Shown piece after piece: positions 53,167 to 62,521 of a stretch of 64,000 nt of DNA (position 1 is the stretch's first letter; every line of letters begins with the position of its first letter). The translations under genes were made by a program, and so were the position numbers. The stretch is from positions 1 to 64,000 of the forward strand of contig NZ_SLXP01000011.1 of NCBI RefSeq assembly GCF_004343075.1, written 5' to 3'. The notes below the pieces were generated by a model. It did not search any database. It saw only the letters and a list, made by a program, of their open reading frames with translations, and was not told the DNA's origin. This DNA is from Rhodovulum marinum (lineage in GTDB: Bacteria; Pseudomonadota; Alphaproteobacteria; Rhodobacterales; Rhodobacteraceae).

Positions 53167-55115
53167 TGTGCGGGATCGCGGGCTTTCTGGCTGCGCCGGG
53201 GGCATGGGGGCCGGAAGAGCCCATCGTCACCGCGATGATGGCGGCGATCGCCCATCGCGGCCCGGATTCCCGCGGCCAGTGGTGCGATACGGCGGCGGGC
53301 GTCGCGCTTGGCCATCTGCGGCTTGCCATCCTCGATCTGAGCCCCGCTGGCCATCAGCCGATGATCTCGGCCTCGGGGCGGCATGTGCTGATCTTCAACG
53401 GCGAGATCTACAATCACCTGCATCTGCGCGCCGAACTGGACGCGGCCGGCAGGGCGCCCGCCTGGCGGGGCAGTTCGGATACCGAGACGCTGTTGGCCGG
53501 GATCGACGCCTGGGGGCTGGAGGCCACGCTGGAGCGATGCGTGGGCATGTTCGCCGTTGCCCTGTGGGACCGGCAGGACCGGCGGCTGTCGCTGGCGCGC
53601 GACCGGTTGGGGGAAAAGCCGCTCTATTACGGCTGGCAGGGACAGGGGGCGCGGGCGGCCTTCCTGTTCGGCTCGGAACTCAAGGCGCTCTGCCGCCACC
53701 CGGCCTTTGCGGGCGAGATCGCGCGCGGCAGCGTCGTCGAGGTCTTGCGCCACGGCCATGTCGGCGAGGACCGGTCGATCTGGCGCGGGATCGGCAAGGT
53801 ACGCCCCGGCGAAATCGTCACTGTTTCAGCCGAAGAACGGAATCCGCAGCGGCACCGCTACTGGGACGGCGCGGCCGTCGCCGCCACGCCCAAGCCGCCG
53901 CGCCTGTCCGACCGAGAGGCGGTGGACCGGCTGGAGGCGCTGCTGCTGGACGCGGTCGGCCAGCAGATGATGTCGGACGTGCCGCTGGGGGCGTTCCTGT
54001 CGGGCGGGGTCGACAGTTCCACCGTCGTGGCGCTGATGCAGCACCTGTCGGACCGGCCCGTGCACAGCTTCTCGATCGGCTTTCACGAGGCGCGTTACAA
54101 CGAGGCGGAGTACGCCAGGGCGGTCGCAGCTCACCTGGGCACCCACCATACCGAACTCTATGTCAGCGACCGGGACCTGCGCGACGTGATCCCGAGACTG
54201 CCACGACTCTATGATGAGCCCTTCGCCGACAGTTCGCAGATCCCGACCTTCCTGGTGGCCGAACTGGCGCGCGCCCATGTCACCGTGGCGCTGTCGGGCG
54301 ATGGCGGGGACGAGCTTTTCTGCGGCTATGACCGCTACCGGCAGGCGGCCAGACTGCGCGCCGCGCTGGCCCGGGTGCCACTGCCCCTGCGCCAGGCTGG
54401 CGCCACCGCGATCCGCAGCCTGCCCGCGGGCGCGCTGACCCGGGTTCTGTCACCGCTCTTTCCGACGCCCCAAGGCAAGGAGCCGATCGGCCAGCGGCTG
54501 CACCGGCTGGTGCACTACGCAAGGCAACCCGATCTGGAAGCCCTGCACCGCACCATGGTCTCGGTCTGGCGCTTCCCCGAGGCGGCGGTGCCCGGGGCCA
54601 CCCAGCCCCCTGGCCTGCTGGCCGACACCCTGCCGCCGCGGGGCACCCTGGGCGATGTCGAGCGGATGATGCAGCTGGACATGCTGGCTTACATGGTCGA
54701 CGACATCCTGACCAAGGTGGACCGCGCGACCATGGCGGTGGCGCTGGAAAGCCGCGCGCCGTTGCTCGACCACCGGGTGGTGGAGTTCGCCTGGGGCTTG
54801 CCCGAGGACATGAAGCTGCGCGACGGTGTCTCGAAATGGGTGCTGCGGCAGGTTCTTTACCGGCACGTCCCGCGCGAATTGATCGAGCGGCCCAAGATGG
54901 GCTTCGAGGTGCCGATCGGGCTGTGGCTGCGGGGCGGGCTGAAGGACTGGACCGCAGCCCTGCTGGATCCGGCGCGGCTTGCGCGCGAGGGCCTGTTCGA
55001 TCCGGCCGTGATCGACCGGCTCTGGCAGCAACACCTGTCCGGGCGGTTCAACTGGGGCCAGCAATTGTGGTGCGTGCTGATGGTGCAGGCCTGGCTGGAA
55101 GAGACCCGCAGATGA
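53166..55115 (+). CDS. asnB: Asparagine synthase (glutamine-hydrolysing)-like
   Basis: 649 residues. The N-terminal glutaminase begins 'MCGIAGFLAAPGAWGPEE' with the nucleophile Cys2 and contains 'IAHRGPDSRGQW' and 'LIFNGEIYNH'. The synthetase domain has the PP-loop 'LGAFLSGGVDSSTVVALM' and 'VTVALSGDGGDELFCGYDRY'. AsnB homologues in polysaccharide clusters are thought to amidate sugar acids or peptides; the housekeeping role cannot be excluded. It is translationally coupled to the GT4 upstream. All catalytic residues I can check are present. Confidence 0.92.
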   Translation: MCGIAGFLAAPGAWGPEEPIVTAMMAAIAHRGPDSRGQWCDTAAGVALGHLRLAILDLSPAGHQPMISASGRHVLIFNGEIYNHLHLRAELDAAGRAPAWRGSSDTETLLAGIDAWGLEATLERCVGMFAVALWDRQDRRLSLARDRLGEKPLYYGWQGQGARAAFLFGSELKALCRHPAFAGEIARGSVVEVLRHGHVGEDRSIWRGIGKVRPGEIVTVSAEERNPQRHRYWDGAAVAATPKPPRLSDREAVDRLEALLLDAVGQQMMSDVPLGAFLSGGVDSSTVVALMQHLSDRPVHSFSIGFHEARYNEAEYARAVAAHLGTHHTELYVSDRDLRDVIPRLPRLYDEPFADSSQIPTFLVAELARAHVTVALSGDGGDELFCGYDRYRQAARLRAALARVPLPLRQAGATAIRSLPAGALTRVLSPLFPTPQGKEPIGQRLHRLVHYARQPDLEALHRTMVSVWRFPEAAVPGATQPPGLLADTLPPRGTLGDVERMMQLDMLAYMVDDILTKVDRATMAVALESRAPLLDHRVVEFAWGLPEDMKLRDGVSKWVLRQVLYRHVPRELIERPKMGFEVPIGLWLRGGLKDWTAALLDPARLAREGLFDPAVIDRLWQQHLSGRFNWGQQLWCVLMVQAWLEETRR

Positions 55116-55197
55116 GGGGGCGATCTCACATCCGCCGCCCCGCCATTGGCGGCAGGCGCGCGCCAGCGCCGGCCTTCATGGCAGAGGTCACACCCTG

Positions 55198-56358
55198 ATG
55201 CCCGCCGCCGCCGCGCACGACCGTTATCTGGCCACCCGCCATTTCGGCAGTCTCGATGGGCTGCGCTTCCTGTGCATCACGGCCGTGCTCTGGCACCACA
55301 CGCCGTTCCGGGAAGAGATCGTCCAGCTCTCGATCCTGTTTCGGCGGGGTCATGTCGGGGTGGACTTCTTCTTCGTGCTCAGCGGCTTCCTGATCACCAC
55401 GCTGTTGCTGCGCGAAGAGGCGGCAAAGGGCCGCTTCTCCTTGCGCGGGTTCTACTGGCGCAGGATTCTCAGGATCGTGCCGCTCTATTTCTTCGTGATC
55501 AGCCTCGCCGCCTTCTATGCCATCGGCATCAAGGGCTATACCGAGCAGATCGAGATCCTGCCCTATTACTACCTGTTTCTCTCGAATTTCCTGAGCGCCG
55601 AGCATATCGGCTTTCTTGCGCCCACCTGGTCGCTGTCCGTGGAGGAGCAGTATTACCTGATCTGGCCGACGCTGCTGCTGTTTCTGCCCCGCCGCTGGAT
55701 CACGCCGGTGCTGCTGGCGCTGATCGCGGTCAACGTGCTCTCGGCGGCGGGTTTTTTCGGGCTGCTGGGGATCGGGCCGATCGAGACCGGACATCTTCGT
55801 TTCGCCATCGAGGGGGCCACCTATGCGCCCATCCTGATGGGGTCGCTCGTGGCGATCCTGCTGCAGGATCGCGTCTGGTTTGCGCGCATGAACCGGGTAA
55901 CGGGGTTTGCCGGCGCGCCCTGGCTGTGGTTTCTGGCACTTCTTCTGGCCTTGGCAGCTTTTCCCGGTGTCCTCGAAGGCTGGCCGAACCTTGTCGTGCA
56001 CAGCCTGATGGCGCTGATGCTGGTCAGCCTGGTGGTTCGCGAAGACAACGCCATGGCCCCGATCCTCAAGTTCAGACCCATCGAGCGGATCGGACAGATC
56101 AGTTACGGCATCTACCTTTACCATCTCTTCGCCGCGGCGCTGGTGACCAAGCTGGCCATCATGGTCGGCTGGACCCATTGGGCCCCGGTCCTGCTCGGCT
56201 ATTACGCCATGACGATCGTGATCGCCGAAATCAGCTTCCGCACCCTGGAGGCCTGGTTCCTTGGCCTTCGGCACAAGCGGATCGGTCTGGTCGATGCCTC
56301 TCTGGGCCGGATCAGGACAAGCATACCCGACAAGTTTTCCGGTCGCGATCACCGATGA
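55198..56358 (+). CDS. Acyltransferase family 3 (OafA/YrhL-type) membrane protein
   Basis: 386 residues, about ten membrane helices. Signatures: 'FGSLDGLRFLCITAVLWHHT' (His pair near residues 33-34), 'GHVGVDFFFVLSGFLITTLL', 'FYWRRILRIVPLYFFV' and 'LAPTWSLSVEEQYYLIWPTL'. It would O-acylate the polymer or lipid-linked repeat unit. Second AT3 of the window; the sequence differs from the 3.9-kb copy. It lies 82 bp after asnB, in the same direction. Confidence 0.9.
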   Translation: MPAAAAHDRYLATRHFGSLDGLRFLCITAVLWHHTPFREEIVQLSILFRRGHVGVDFFFVLSGFLITTLLLREEAAKGRFSLRGFYWRRILRIVPLYFFVISLAAFYAIGIKGYTEQIEILPYYYLFLSNFLSAEHIGFLAPTWSLSVEEQYYLIWPTLLLFLPRRWITPVLLALIAVNVLSAAGFFGLLGIGPIETGHLRFAIEGATYAPILMGSLVAILLQDRVWFARMNRVTGFAGAPWLWFLALLLALAAFPGVLEGWPNLVVHSLMALMLVSLVVREDNAMAPILKFRPIERIGQISYGIYLYHLFAAALVTKLAIMVGWTHWAPVLLGYYAMTIVIAEISFRTLEAWFLGLRHKRIGLVDASLGRIRTSIPDKFSGRDHR

Positions 56359-56406
56359 GTGCGAGGGAAACGCCATTGGCCAGAATCTTGCCGTGAAAGG
56401 ATGGAC

Positions 56407-57988
56407 ATGAAACCCGCCGTACTTTTCACCCTTGTCCTTCTTGGCCTCGCGGCCGGCCTCGCCTACAGGCTTTACCCCATCGTCCTGGGCCCGCCGGTGC
56501 TGTCGGAAGCCTTCATGACCGAGGACGGCTATCTGATGCTGACTGTCGCCCGGAACATGGCGTTGGGGCTCGGCATGAGCGTGTCGGACGGCACGATCCC
56601 CACCAACGGCGTGCAGCCCCTGGCGACCTTTCTGTTCGCCATCCCCTACCTTCTGACCGGCGGCGACAAGGTGACGAGCCTTGTCGGCATCCATTTGATC
56701 GCCGCGACCGTCGCGCTTGGCGGCGCTTTTGCGGTGCGCGCCTTCGCCCGCCGTGTGCTGGCGCCTCTGGACGACGCGCCGCTCTGGTCTTGGATGGCCG
56801 CGCTCCTGTGGTTCCTGTCACCGCTGCTGCTCTATCATACGATGAACGGGCTCGAGACCGGACTCTACACCGTCGTGCTGCTGCTGACGCTGTTGCAGTT
56901 CGGGCGTGTCCTGGGCAAAGGCGCGGGGGTAGGCCCGGCGGACCGGCTGCTGCTCGGCGCTCTTGGCGGGCTGGTGTTTCTGGCGCGCAATGACGCCGTC
57001 TTCCTTGTGACGGCGATCTTCGCCATCTGGGCCCTGCATGACCTTGTCCGTGTCCGCACGGGCTTTGTTCCCATGCTGCGGCGGCTGGTGCCGCCGGGCC
57101 TAGCCAGCCTTGCGGTGGCGGCGCCCTGGCTGATCAACAACCAGATCCGTTTCGGTTCCATCGTGCCGATCAGCGGGTCCGCGCAATCGCTGGCGGCCGA
57201 GTTCGGACAGAATGCCGGCCTGCTGCCGGTGAAGATGTTCGAATACCTGTTCCCGATGCTGCCGGTTCCCGGCGGGCTGGAGGGCACGTCTCCCGCGATC
57301 TGGGGCGGGGTGCTTGTCGTGGCCCTGGTTCTGGGCCTGTTCCTTGTCCAGCTCCTCCGGCGCGGCAACGCCGTGCTCTGGGCGGTGGTGGGGGCCTATC
57401 TGGTCCATGGCTTGGCCCTTGCGGGCTATTACGGGCTCTATTTCGGGGCTGCCCATTTCATGGGCCGCTATCTTGCGCCCCTTGCGCCGCTCCTGATCGT
57501 GGCCGCGCTCTGGGCCGCGATCGAGCTGGGGCGGGTCCTCTGGCCGGGCCGGCCCCGGCTTGTGGCGCAGGTCTACGGGGGGGGGCGGACTGGTCCTCTC
57601 GGTGCTGCTATTGGGGCGGCTTCTGATGCCCGGCGTTCATGATCAGGGCCACGGACAGGTGGTGCGCTGGGTGCAGGAAAACGTGCCCGAAACGGTCTGG
57701 GTGGGTGCGGTGCAGACGGGTACGCTGGGCTACTGGCACGACCGCACGATCAATCTCGACGGCAAGGTCAACCCCGAGGCGCTGGCGGCGCGGCGCGAAA
57801 CCGGCACGGTCCTGCCTTACGTCGTGCAGGACAGCCGGATCGACTACATCGTCGACTGGGCCGGCGTGGCCGGCTGGGTCGCGCAGGACGCAGCGGGCTT
57901 CTCCGAGGCGTTCGAGCTTCTCTTGCGCGACGAGGCCGCAAATCTCGCGGTGCTGCGGCGCAGGATCCCAACAACCCCCGAGAACTGA
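56407..57988 (+). pseudogene. GT-C-like membrane glycosyltransferase gene, frameshifted in a 9-G tract
   Basis: The first part (ATG 56407, SD 'AAAGGA'; 411 codons to 57642) has about ten membrane helices and the early acidic motif 'AFMTEDGYLMLTVARNMALG', as in GT-C enzymes. After the G tract at 57577-57585 it drifts into a non-native tail ('GGGRTGPLGAAIGAAS'). The next frame continues the natural protein: 'GGLVLSVLLLGRLLMPG' (last helix) and the soluble end 'VVRWVQENVPETVWVGAVQT' to TGA 57986-57988. With eight instead of nine G the reading is continuous, giving about 526 residues. The loss may be real, reversible by slippage, or a sequencing error. Confidence 0.75.
57577..57585 (+). repeat. 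Homopolymeric G9 tract at the frameshift point
   Basis: Nine consecutive G after 'TCTAC' and before 'CGGACTGG'. The tract is inside the coding region of the GT-C-like gene, where eight G would restore the frame. Tracts of this type are typical sites for slipped-strand phase variation. Confidence 0.9.
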
Positions 57989-58063
57989 GGGCGGTTGGCA
58001 ACCGTGCCGGCGGGATCTGCGCCGCCGCCGTGGCGGGCTGATCCTTCCGGGCGATCGCCCGTG

Positions 58064-59029
58064 CTACACGGCCGTTTCCGAGACCGGCTGGACAGCAGCC
58101 GACCACAGCGCCGCGCGTTCGGCCTCGATCTCGGCCACGGCGCGGGCCTTGCCAACCAGCAGCGCACGGCGCTGATAGGAGCGGAGGAAAGCGGCAAGGT
58201 CCGGATCGTCATGCTGCGGGATCCGGCGTGCCATCGCCCCGAAATAGCCCTGCAGCATGGCCAGACCACCCAGGACAAGGGGCGGCTGGCGCATCCTGTT
58301 GATGGCCGAGGCCAGCATGAACAGCGGATCGGTGCCCATGTAGTACTGTCCGAAGCCGTGGCGGCGACGGCCGGTATAGATGCTCGTCTGGCTCGACCCC
58401 ATGGGGCGCAGATGCTCGAAGCGCAGGTCAGGATCGTCCCAGCTCACCGGTGTCCAGCCCAACTGGCGGGCCTTGTGGCAGTCGATCCCGTCCCACATGA
58501 CCTCGCGCACGAAGCCGCCGATCTGGCGGAAACAGGCGACCGAGTAGAACTTGGTCATACCCAGCGACATCTCGTCCCCGATCCGCTCGCTGACCAGGTT
58601 ACCGTCCGCGTTGCGGAAATAGGCCTTGCCTGAGCAGGTGCCGATCCGGGGATCGGCCTGCATACGGTCCATCAGGATCTCGAAATACCGCGGCGGCAGG
58701 TCGAGATCGAGGTCGAGCTTGCACAGATAGGCGTAATCATCGAGCGAAACGGTCTCCAGCCCGGCATAGAACGCCTCGATCACGCCGGGGCCCACGGCGC
58801 GGTGGCCGCGGTCTGGTTTCAGCACGATGCGGATCCAGTCGTGGCGGGCGGCATACTCGGCCAGGATCGCGGGGGTGTCGTCGGTCGAGCCGTCATCGAC
58901 GATCACCCAAAGTGCAGGCCGCTCGCTCTGCGCCACCACGCTGTCGAGCGTGCGACGCATGTAGGCCGCCTCGTTCCGGCAGGGCGAGATCACGACATAG
59001 GCGCGGGGATCGGGGGCGGGCTGGGTCAT
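58064..59029 (-). CDS. Family 2 glycosyltransferase
   Basis: 321 residues from ATG 59029 ('MTQPAPDPRAYVVISPCRNE'). GT-A features are 'PALWVIVDDGSTDDTPAIL' (about residues 36-54), the extended acidic 'LCKLDLDLDLPPRYFE' (metal-binding DxD region) and 'FVREVMWDGIDCHKARQLGW' (acceptor-side D/W motif). No membrane helices. It transfers a sugar to the growing repeat; donor unknown. It is 8 bp downstream of a methyltransferase on the same strand. A frame upstream to 59134 is not supported. Confidence 0.9.
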   Translation of the reverse strand: MTQPAPDPRAYVVISPCRNEAAYMRRTLDSVVAQSERPALWVIVDDGSTDDTPAILAEYAARHDWIRIVLKPDRGHRAVGPGVIEAFYAGLETVSLDDYAYLCKLDLDLDLPPRYFEILMDRMQADPRIGTCSGKAYFRNADGNLVSERIGDEMSLGMTKFYSVACFRQIGGFVREVMWDGIDCHKARQLGWTPVSWDDPDLRFEHLRPMGSSQTSIYTGRRRHGFGQYYMGTDPLFMLASAINRMRQPPLVLGGLAMLQGYFGAMARRIPQHDDPDLAAFLRSYQRRALLVGKARAVAEIEAERAALWSAAVQPVSETAV

Positions 59030-59037
59030 GGTACAGA

Positions 59038-59925
59038 TCAACGCAGCCGTTTGACCACGAACATCAGCGACGGACCCGATTCCACGATGCAGGCTTCGTA
59101 ACACTCCCCTAGAAGCCCGCCCACGAACTGCCACAGTTCGCGCGCAATCTTGGGGATATCCTCAACCACGGCAAAACCGCCGACGCTCAGCCTTGAGAGA
59201 AAAAAGGACAGGGAATTAAGGTTGGCCGTAGGCAGATGAAGCCCGTCATCGATCATCAGATGAAATTCGTCCGGCAACGCCGCGCCGAGTGCAGCAAAGG
59301 TGGCGCGGTCGGTCTGGTCGACGGGGAAGGTCCGGATCCGCTCTTCTTCGAACAGCACGCGGCGGTCGATATCGGCCCCGAAGACCCGCCCCCGGGGCAG
59401 GAAGTCGCGAAACGCCCGCAGTGAGGCACCAGGTCGGCCGGCAATGCCCATGTTCGACACCACATCGGGATTGTTGGTGCCCAGCCCGATTTCCAGCAGG
59501 TTGACGGTCCCATCCTCACCGATCTGGTGCAGGATACTGGCATAGACCCTGTGATACTCGTGGGCAGAGGACTTGTCCGAGCCGTACCTCCGAAAAAGAG
59601 CCGCAAGTTCGTCAACCCGGCCGGCGCCGTTCCGCTCGGCATAGACATGATCGGTCATTACCGGAGGGGCAGCCAGTCCGATCCCGTCGCCAAGCGCCTT
59701 GAGGGCCGGGACCATATCGTTGACCGCCTGCAGAGCGAGGGGCGCGCGCTGGCTGTAGCCGCCGCCGCTGTAGGCGCAGTAGAGCGGGAACGCCTTGAGC
59801 ACATCGAGCCGCGTTTGCCCGCGGTTCCTGAAAGCGATGTAGCCGTTTTTCGCACGTTCATAGTAAGGGGCAAGAATCCTATTCTTCTTCGTGAAAAGTA
59901 GAAAATCTCTGGGGCTAAATGTCAT
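59038..59925 (-). CDS. Class I SAM-dependent methyltransferase
   Basis: 295 residues. After a poorly conserved N-terminus, 'LFRRYGSDKSSAHEYHRVYA' leads into the SAM-binding motif I 'VNLLEIGLGTNNPDVVS', then 'RVFGADIDRRVLFEEERIRT' (acidic motif) and 'EFHLMIDDGLHLPTANLNSL'. The 'GSDKxxxHxY' opening is seen in glycan and macrolide O-methyltransferases. It could methylate a sugar hydroxyl of the EPS. Co-transcribed with the GT2 downstream (8-bp gap). Confidence 0.85.
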   Translation of the reverse strand: MTFSPRDFLLFTKKNRILAPYYERAKNGYIAFRNRGQTRLDVLKAFPLYCAYSGGGYSQRAPLALQAVNDMVPALKALGDGIGLAAPPVMTDHVYAERNGAGRVDELAALFRRYGSDKSSAHEYHRVYASILHQIGEDGTVNLLEIGLGTNNPDVVSNMGIAGRPGASLRAFRDFLPRGRVFGADIDRRVLFEEERIRTFPVDQTDRATFAALGAALPDEFHLMIDDGLHLPTANLNSLSFFLSRLSVGGFAVVEDIPKIARELWQFVGGLLGECYEACIVESGPSLMFVVKRLR

Positions 59926-60213
59926 GTCGCATCACAGATCTTGCGCTCCGCTTCCTGGTCAGCCTCGACCGGGCGCCGAAGCATCGGTTGCGGGATGCCT
60001 CCATCGCAGGCAGTCTGCTCGTTGTTTGGGGGCAGCGCTCCTACCGGTCAAGCTTTGAATGTTCCGCTGTCTCATGGTGTGGATATCTCGAGGGTTGTTT
60101 TTGCTCGACAAGGCAGGGATACCTTCCCAGCTCGGAACCGGAAATTTCACAGGATCACGACAGACGCGATCCTTCGCCTGCTCGCGGGGCGCCATTAAGC
60201 TCAGGGGAATAGC

Positions 60214-61503
60214 ATGACCCGACACCGTATTCTCATCCTCGCCCAGGACTGCAATCCCGAATGGCCGTCCCTGCCGATAGTGGGATACAACTATGCCCGG
60301 GCGCTAGCCGGGGTGGCAGATGTCACCATCGCCACCCATGTCCGCAATCGAGAGAACATCGAGAAGGCAGGCGAACTCTCCGGCAGGGTGTGTTACATCG
60401 ACAACGAATGGATCGCCGCCCCCATGTACCGGCTGTCCGTCCTGCTACGCCGCGGCGAGGAGGTGGCGTGGAGCGTTAACCAGATCATGGCCTATCTGCC
60501 GAACCTCGCCTTCGAGCGACAGATCCTCGACACCTTCCGCAAGCAGTTGCGCGCCGGCGCGTTCGACATCGTCCACCGGATCACGCCGATGTCACCGACC
60601 CAGCCAAGCTATATGGTCGGCAAGACCCGCCAGCCCTTCGTCGTGGGGCCGCTCAACGGCAATCTCGACTGGCCCTCGCAGTTCTCCTCCGAGAAGAAGC
60701 GCGAGCGCGAAGGGCTGCGGTCGCTCCGGGAACTCTACCGCTACCTGCCCTATGCCCGGTCGACGCAGTCGAAGGCCGACTGCATCCTCGCCGCGTTCCA
60801 GCACACCATCGACGATCTGAAAGCCGCCGATCCCGCCCGCATCGTACCGATGCCCGAAATCGGGTTCGACCCGGCAATCTTCCATGCCGAGGGGCGGCAG
60901 GTTCCGTTTTCGGACCCAGGTCCAAAGCGCTTCCTCTATGTGGGGCGGCTGGTGCCCTACAAACTGCCGGAAGTCGCCGTCCGGGCCTTTGTCGGCTCTG
61001 ACCTGCTCCGACCCCACAAGCTGCACGTGGTCGGAGCCGGCCCCGAACTCGACCGGCTGAAGGCGATGGTCGCGGAGGCCGGTGCCGGCGACCGGGTGAT
61101 CTTCGAAGGCGGCAAGACACAGGCCGAGGTCGCCGAGTTCATGCGCCGCTCGGATGCCTTCGTCTTCCCCTCGATCCGCGAGCTCGGCGCCGGCGTGGTG
61201 ATCGAGGCGATGGCCTGTGGCTTGGTCTGCCTGGTGACGGATTACGGTGCACCGGGGGATCTGGCGGCCAACGACCGTGGTGTACGGATTCCGATGCAGA
61301 ATCTGGAGGGTCTGGTACACGCCTACCGGGCTGCGATGGAAGATTGCCTGGCCGATCCCACGCGCCACGCCGCCACTGCCGACCGGGCGTGGGCCTATGC
61401 CCATGGGCTGTATGACTGGGAGGCCAAGGCCGCCTACACCCTGCGCATCTATGAAGCGCTTCTGTCCGGCGCGCCGCTGGACCAGTTCACCGATTACCGC
61501 TGA
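60214..61503 (+). CDS. Family 4 glycosyltransferase
   Basis: 429 residues with 'GGGGAA' ahead of the ATG. 'ILILAQDCNPEWPSLPIVGY' begins the acceptor domain and 'DIVHRITPMSPTQPSYM' lies mid-domain. The donor domain contains 'PKRFLYVGRLVPYKLPEVAV', 'LHVVGAGPELDRLKAMVAEA' and the E-x7-E motif in 'SIRELGAGVVIEAMACG'. It would add a sugar to the repeat unit. It stands alone on the plus strand, with its 3' end overlapping the convergent methyltransferase by 17 bp. Confidence 0.9.
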   Translation: MTRHRILILAQDCNPEWPSLPIVGYNYARALAGVADVTIATHVRNRENIEKAGELSGRVCYIDNEWIAAPMYRLSVLLRRGEEVAWSVNQIMAYLPNLAFERQILDTFRKQLRAGAFDIVHRITPMSPTQPSYMVGKTRQPFVVGPLNGNLDWPSQFSSEKKREREGLRSLRELYRYLPYARSTQSKADCILAAFQHTIDDLKAADPARIVPMPEIGFDPAIFHAEGRQVPFSDPGPKRFLYVGRLVPYKLPEVAVRAFVGSDLLRPHKLHVVGAGPELDRLKAMVAEAGAGDRVIFEGGKTQAEVAEFMRRSDAFVFPSIRELGAGVVIEAMACGLVCLVTDYGAPGDLAANDRGVRIPMQNLEGLVHAYRAAMEDCLADPTRHAATADRAWAYAHGLYDWEAKAAYTLRIYEALLSGAPLDQFTDYR

Positions 61504-62263
61504 ACCGCTCTCCTCCCCCCGGGTGGCGCAGCGTCATTGCAATGCCGTTGCGCATGTAGGGGATGACCCCGACGGGCTTTGCGAGGATTCGGCCGATGCG
61601 GGCCGGCAGGCTGGCGCCCTTGAAGCCGTCTTCGTAATATTCCGCCTGTTCCGTCTCGAACCCCGCATGCCCGGCCTGCCAAAGCATCTGTTTCAGCGTG
61701 TATTCGTGCTGATGACCAAGGACCATGCCCGGCTCGGGATAGCGATAGATGTCGAGGACCTCCTTGCCGAGCGCCATGTAGACAAGGTTCCGGAACCGGT
61801 GGCCATTGGGCGTGGTCAGAAACAGCCGTCCGCCGGGGGCGAGCAGCTTCTTGATCCGGCCGAGCACCACATAGGGCGGCTGGGGGATATGCTCGATCAC
61901 CTCGGTCAGGATGACCAGGTCCAGCCCTTCGATCTCCGGGGTCTCATCCGAGAACAGATCGACGATGACGAATTTCAGCCCCAAATCCTCGACATCCTTG
62001 CGGGCCCGCTCGTTGACATCGCCCACGATCGCGTCGAATTTCAGAAGCCGCGACACGAGCACCGCGAGAATTCCCCCCCCGATGTCGAGAACACGGCTGC
62101 CCGGCGGCAGACCCAAGGCCTCAATATATTGAAACGACTTCCAGAATCTCTGCTTGCAGCGCCTGTAATAGGCTAGGTTCTCGACGAATGTCCGGCCCTG
62201 TATGTGGGACTCGTAGGTTTGGCTGAAGGTCGCGTAAGAAACGGTCTGGAGGGAATGATTCAT
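61487..62263 (-). CDS. Class I SAM-dependent methyltransferase (UbiG/COQ5-like fold)
   Basis: 258 residues from ATG 62263 ('MNHSLQTVSYATFSQTYESH'). Motif I is 'GSRVLDIGGGILAVLVSRLL', motif II 'AIVGDVNERARKD', and 'LDLVILTEVIEHIPQPPYVV' is motif III/post-I. 'LLAPGGRLFLTTPNGHRFRN' follows. Such proteins methylate sugars or lipid-linked glycans in EPS loci. Convergent overlap of 17 bp with the GT4. Codons before 62263 (frame to 62347) do not look native. Confidence 0.88.
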   Translation of the reverse strand: MNHSLQTVSYATFSQTYESHIQGRTFVENLAYYRRCKQRFWKSFQYIEALGLPPGSRVLDIGGGILAVLVSRLLKFDAIVGDVNERARKDVEDLGLKFVIVDLFSDETPEIEGLDLVILTEVIEHIPQPPYVVLGRIKKLLAPGGRLFLTTPNGHRFRNLVYMALGKEVLDIYRYPEPGMVLGHQHEYTLKQMLWQAGHAGFETEQAEYYEDGFKGASLPARIGRILAKPVGVIPYMRNGIAMTLRHPGGGERFSGNR

Positions 62264-62521
62264 AGAAGACTTGAAGCCAGGAGGGTCAACATCAATCTGT
62301 GGCACAGGCAAACACCGAACCCGGAGCGAGTCAAGGCAAGGGGGCATGCGCCGTCCGATGCGTCATGGGCGACCATCAACAGCGAAGAAGGGCCAACTGC
62401 GTGACGCAATTGACCTTCCCCCAGATCCCCACTGGCCGACACTGCAGCACGGCTTAGAGGCCAGGCCGCCTCGGCCAAGCGGAGATCTGGGGTCCATCTT
62501 CGTCAGCGATTAACAACCGCG

